A DNA stretch of 64,000 bases, taken from positions 8,655,282 to 8,719,281 of the forward strand of contig NW_006921533.1 in assembly GCF_000340215.1 (NCBI RefSeq). Reading direction: 5' to 3'. Positions 60,911-64,000 of this stretch are shown here, piece after piece. How positions within the stretch are numbered: the stretch's first letter is position 1; every line of letters starts with the position of its first letter. The position numbers and the translations under genes were made by a program. Under the pieces are notes generated by a model, which worked only from the letters and a program-made list of their open reading frames with translations, was not told the origin of the DNA and did not search any database. Source of the DNA: Pseudocercospora fijiensis CIRAD86 (taxonomy: Eukaryota > Ascomycota > Dothideomycetes > Mycosphaerellales > Mycosphaerellaceae).

Positions 60911-61150
60911 AGTAGCAAAAGTTTAGGTATATACTTAAAGTCTCTTCTAGTACTAATATAGTATTAAAGTATCTATATTAAAAAATATATATATCTTATA
61001 GCGAGTAGGTAACGGTTAAAAATCGTCTATAGTAGCGAAAGTTTAGGTATATACCTAAAGTTTCTTTCTCTACTAATATAGAATTAAAGTATCTACCCTT
61101 AAAAAAAATATATTTATTCTACTAGTAAAAATAGGGCTTAGGGCTAGTAT
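60911..61150 (+). repeat. 120-bp tandem duplication carrying family 1 palindromes
   Basis: AGTAGCRAAAG followed by TTTAGGTATATACYTAAA occurs at 60911 and 61031. Each is followed by a TACTAATATAG stretch and a TA/A-rich tail. TACTAATATAG looks like a branch site plus acceptor, as in the intron copies above. Confidence 0.85.
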
Positions 61151-61279
61151 AAAAAGTTACTAAATTTGAGTAATTAGTATAGTTCTAGGAGGGTTATAGG
61201 GCCTAAACGACGGCTAGAATCGTCTAGTATTTAATAGGGCCTCGCTACGTCGCCGTCGCTATTATTTGTTTTAGGGTTT

Positions 61280-63290
61280 CTCGGGCTAGGGCTGCTAAGC
61301 GTTACACTAGGGCTGCTAAGCGTTACACTTGCCTAGAAGTATTTTTAATAAATAAATAAAAATACTAGGACGGTTTCTACGTATTATACTCGATATATTA
61401 GGCCTAGAACTACGACTTAGAAGTGGTATACTAGTAGTAATAGGGGGTATAAGGGTCCTACTACTATATAGGTTTGCTAAGCGTTACACTAGGGCTGCTA
61501 GGCGTTACACTTGCCTAGAAGTATTTTTGATAAATGAATAAAAATACTAGGACGACTGCTACGTATTATACTCGATATAATAGGCCTAGAACTACGACTT
61601 AGAGGTAGTATACTAGTAGTAATAGGGGTTATCAGTGTGTTACTCCTACACACGGCAGCTAAGCGCTACACTCGGGCTACACACTTGCCTAGAAGTATTT
61701 TTAATAAATTAATAAAAATACTAGGACGACTGCTACGTACTATACTCGATATAAAAGGCCTAGAACTACGACTTAGAGGTAGTATACTAGTAGTAATAGG
61801 GGCTATAGGGGTCCTACTCCTACACACGGTAGCTAAGCGTTACACTTGCCTAGAAGTATTTTTAATAAATTAATAAAAATACTAGGACGACTTCTACGTA
61901 TTATACTCGATATAATAGGCCTAGAACTACGACTTAGAGGCAGTATACTAGTAGTTATAGAGGCTATAGGGGTCCTACTCCTATATACGGTAGCTAAGCG
62001 TTACACTCGGGCTGCTAAGCGTTACACTTGCCTAGAAGTATTTTTAATAAATATTAAAAAAATACTAGGACGACTGCGACGTACTATACTCGATATAAAA
62101 GGCCTAGAACTACGACTTAGAGGTAGTATACTAGTAGTAATAGGGGCTATAGGGGTCCTACTCCTATATACGGTAGCCAAGCGTTACACTTGCCTAGAAG
62201 TATTTTTAATAAATTAAAAAAAAATACTAGGACGACTGCGACGTACTATACTCGATATAATAGGCCTAGAACTACGACTTAGAGGTAGTATACTAGTAGT
62301 AATAGGGGCTATAGGGGTCCTACTCCTATATACGGTAGCTAAGCGTTACACTCGGGCTGCATACTTGCCTAGAAGTATTTTTAATAAATCAATAAAAATA
62401 CTAGGACGACTAGTACGTATTATACTCGATATATTAGGCCTAGATCTACGACCTAGAATTATTATACTAGTTATAACTATTAATAAGGGTTGTAAGTGTC
62501 CCACTACTATAAAGGGTAGCCAAGCGTTATACTCGGGCTGCTAAGCGTTATACTTGCCTAGAAGTATTTTTAATAAATTAATAAAAATACTAGGACGGTT
62601 TCTACGTATTATACTCGATATACTAGGCGTAGATCTACGACCTAGAGGTATTATACTAGTTATAATAAGGGTTGTAAGTGTCCTACTACCATATAGGGTA
62701 GCTAAGCGTTATACTCGGGCTGTTAAGCGTTACAATTGCCTAGAAGTATTTTTAATAAATTAATAAAAATACTAGGACGACTTGTACGTATTATACTCGA
62801 TAAATTATGCCTAGAACTACGACTTAGAAGTATTATACTAGTAGTGATGAGGGGTATTAGGGTCCTACTACTTTATAGGGCTACTAAGCGTTACAATCGC
62901 GTTACACTTGCCGAGAAGTATTTTTAATAAATTTATAAAAATAATAGGACAACTTCTATATATTATACTCGATATATTAGGCCTAGAACTACGACTTAGA
63001 AGTATTATACTAGTAGTGATAAGGGGTATTAGGGTCCTACTACTTTATAGGGCTACTAAGCGTTATACTTTCCTAGAAGTATTTCTAATAAATTAATAAA
63101 AATACTAGGACGACTTGTACGTATTATACTCAATATGTTTGGCCTAGAACTACGACTTAGAAGTGGTATATTAGTAGTGATAAGGCTTATAAGTATTCGA
63201 CTACTATGTAGGGCTACTAAGCGTTATAGTTGCCTAGAGGCTTTTCTAGTAAATTAATAAAATTACTAGGACGACTTCTACGTAAAGGTA
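61280..63290 (+). repeat. Tandem array of about 12 units, 161-189 bp each
   Basis: The marker GCCTAGAAGTATTTYTAATA occurs at about 61331, 61513, 61687, 61848, 62030, 62192, 62367, 62556, 62738, 62910, 63071 and 63232. Longer units carry an extra copy or two of a 21-bp AAGCGTTACACTMGGGCTGC motif. Each unit contains an AT-rich inverted repeat (GTATTTTTAATAAAT...AATAAAAATAC) and a CTAGAACTACGACTTAGA block. Unit lengths are often not multiples of three, so the open frames seen through parts of it are not evidence of a gene. Confidence 0.93.
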
Positions 63291-64000
63291 TAGTTATCTA
63301 GAAATTCTATAGAATATAGAATAATACTTACTCCTAAGACCTTAGTACTATAATCTATACTTAGTAAAGTTAAACATTTTTAACCTTGTATTACTAATTC
63401 TTACTATTCTAGGAACAGTAAAAAGATCTAGTAGGGGTTATAGTATAGCAATATAGGATATATCGCAAATTATTTCTAGATCTTTATCTAGCAAAGTATT
63501 CTAGTAGAACTAAGTAATATAAGAGCGGTAGTAGCTTAGCGTTTGCTTAGTATCTATAAGGCTTAGACTTTGCTCGTACTCCTCTAAATACGTACTACTC
63601 GCTAGAAATAATATAGTACTAGAAACGGTTTAGTATATCTTTAAGATACTTCGTATTGCAAGTACTATTCGTATTAGTTATCCTATATAGCAACTTAGTA
63701 GATTTAGGTTTTTATCTAGAGTAAGAGTTTATATATCAATAAAAAATAGGGTACTAAATAGCTTAGAGCTATATAATAGAAGATACTATAAGTATAGTAG
63801 GATACTAGGGTTGAAATCTCATTTAGATAATAGTATAGAAAACTAATCTTCATTTTACTCTTCTTCGATGTAGACTTATTGCTATATTAATAACAAGGAT
63901 TAGCTAGTATATAGGAATAAAATTAATCCTAAGCGATAGAAAGTAATATTAAGCGAAAGTATAACTAATATATTTTTTTTCATACTAACTAGATGAAAAT
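63290..64000. other. AT-rich sequence, no visible gene
   Basis: No coherent frame, repeat or palindrome recognised. Composition is more A-rich, and CpG scarcer, than to the left. Confidence 0.4.

Noticed and set aside
61637..63096. Series of overlapping open frames encoding PRSIFNKLIKILGRL-type peptides
   Set aside because: They follow the tandem array, and unit lengths (161, 174, 182 and others) break the frame between units, so they are chance frames in a satellite.
61280..63290. CRISPR-like array
   Set aside because: The repeats are adjacent 160-190 bp units without unique spacers, in a fungal-type genome.
1..64000. Reassigned genetic code with TAG as Gln
   Set aside because: TAG also replaces invariant Trp (for example both chromodomain Trp sites near 6820-6850), TAA replaces CAA, and Cys/His to Tyr and Gly to Ser changes occur together. 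CpA to TpA mutation on both strands explains all of these.
1..64000. tRNA or rRNA genes
   Set aside because: I saw no recognisable A/B box pairs in a cloverleaf setting and no rRNA landmarks, but RIP-mutated copies could escape reading by eye.

Overview
The window looks like AT-rich, repeat-packed heterochromatin of a filamentous ascomycete (Pezizomycotina), probably subtelomeric. CpA and TpG have largely been replaced by TpA, while CpG is still common. Across almost every recognisable coding stretch, former Gln and Trp codons read TAG or TAA, Cys and His codons read Tyr, and Gly codons read Ser. This is the signature of repeat-induced point mutation (RIP). I found no intact long gene; nearly every coding call is a relic recognised by reading through stops.

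Layout. 1-1960: degraded unrecognised coding sequence. About 1.97-7.0 kb: plus-strand Ty3/gypsy chromovirus relic (element B) with zinc knuckle, RT, RNase H, integrase and chromodomain. 7.3-20.5 kb: a SNF2-family ATPase relic, split by a complete minus-strand chromovirus (element A copy 1, 9248-16706). 21.4-23.4 kb: a short TTAGGG tract, 233-bp subtelomere-like repeats, and a fragment of an NFX1-type superfamily 1 helicase bracketed by paired 41-bp hairpin repeats. 24.1-26.1 kb: a tandem-repeat-bearing relic. 26.27-29.47 kb: a lightly mutated, internally deleted Copia element. 29.5-34.6 kb: two large unrecognised coding relics, one on each strand.

From about 35.07 to 60.9 kb a second SNF2-family ATPase gene can be followed across four introns whose junctions all keep the reading frame. 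It is split by a LINE (35758-40657), a third chromovirus (element C, 40737-48250, with a MITE inside one LTR) and element A copy 2 (52517-59697). All three LTR insertions for which I could find ends have exact 5-bp target duplications (TAAAG, TAAAG, CTAAG) and the LINE has a 15-bp one. The right end is a tandem array of about 12 units (161-189 bp) followed by AT-rich sequence with no visible gene.

The most unusual feature is two families of short palindromes. Family 1 (core TTTAGGTAYRTACCTAAA, over 20 copies between 23.8 and 61.1 kb) lies inside all four introns of the right SNF2 gene and in nearby intergenic DNA. Family 2 (core TTTACTAGCTAGTAAA with arms AGACTA/TAGTCT) lies inside the introns of the left SNF2 gene. 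I read these as candidate intron-borne (introner-like) inverted-repeat elements, one family per locus. Everything here was read by eye, without alignment software or database searches.
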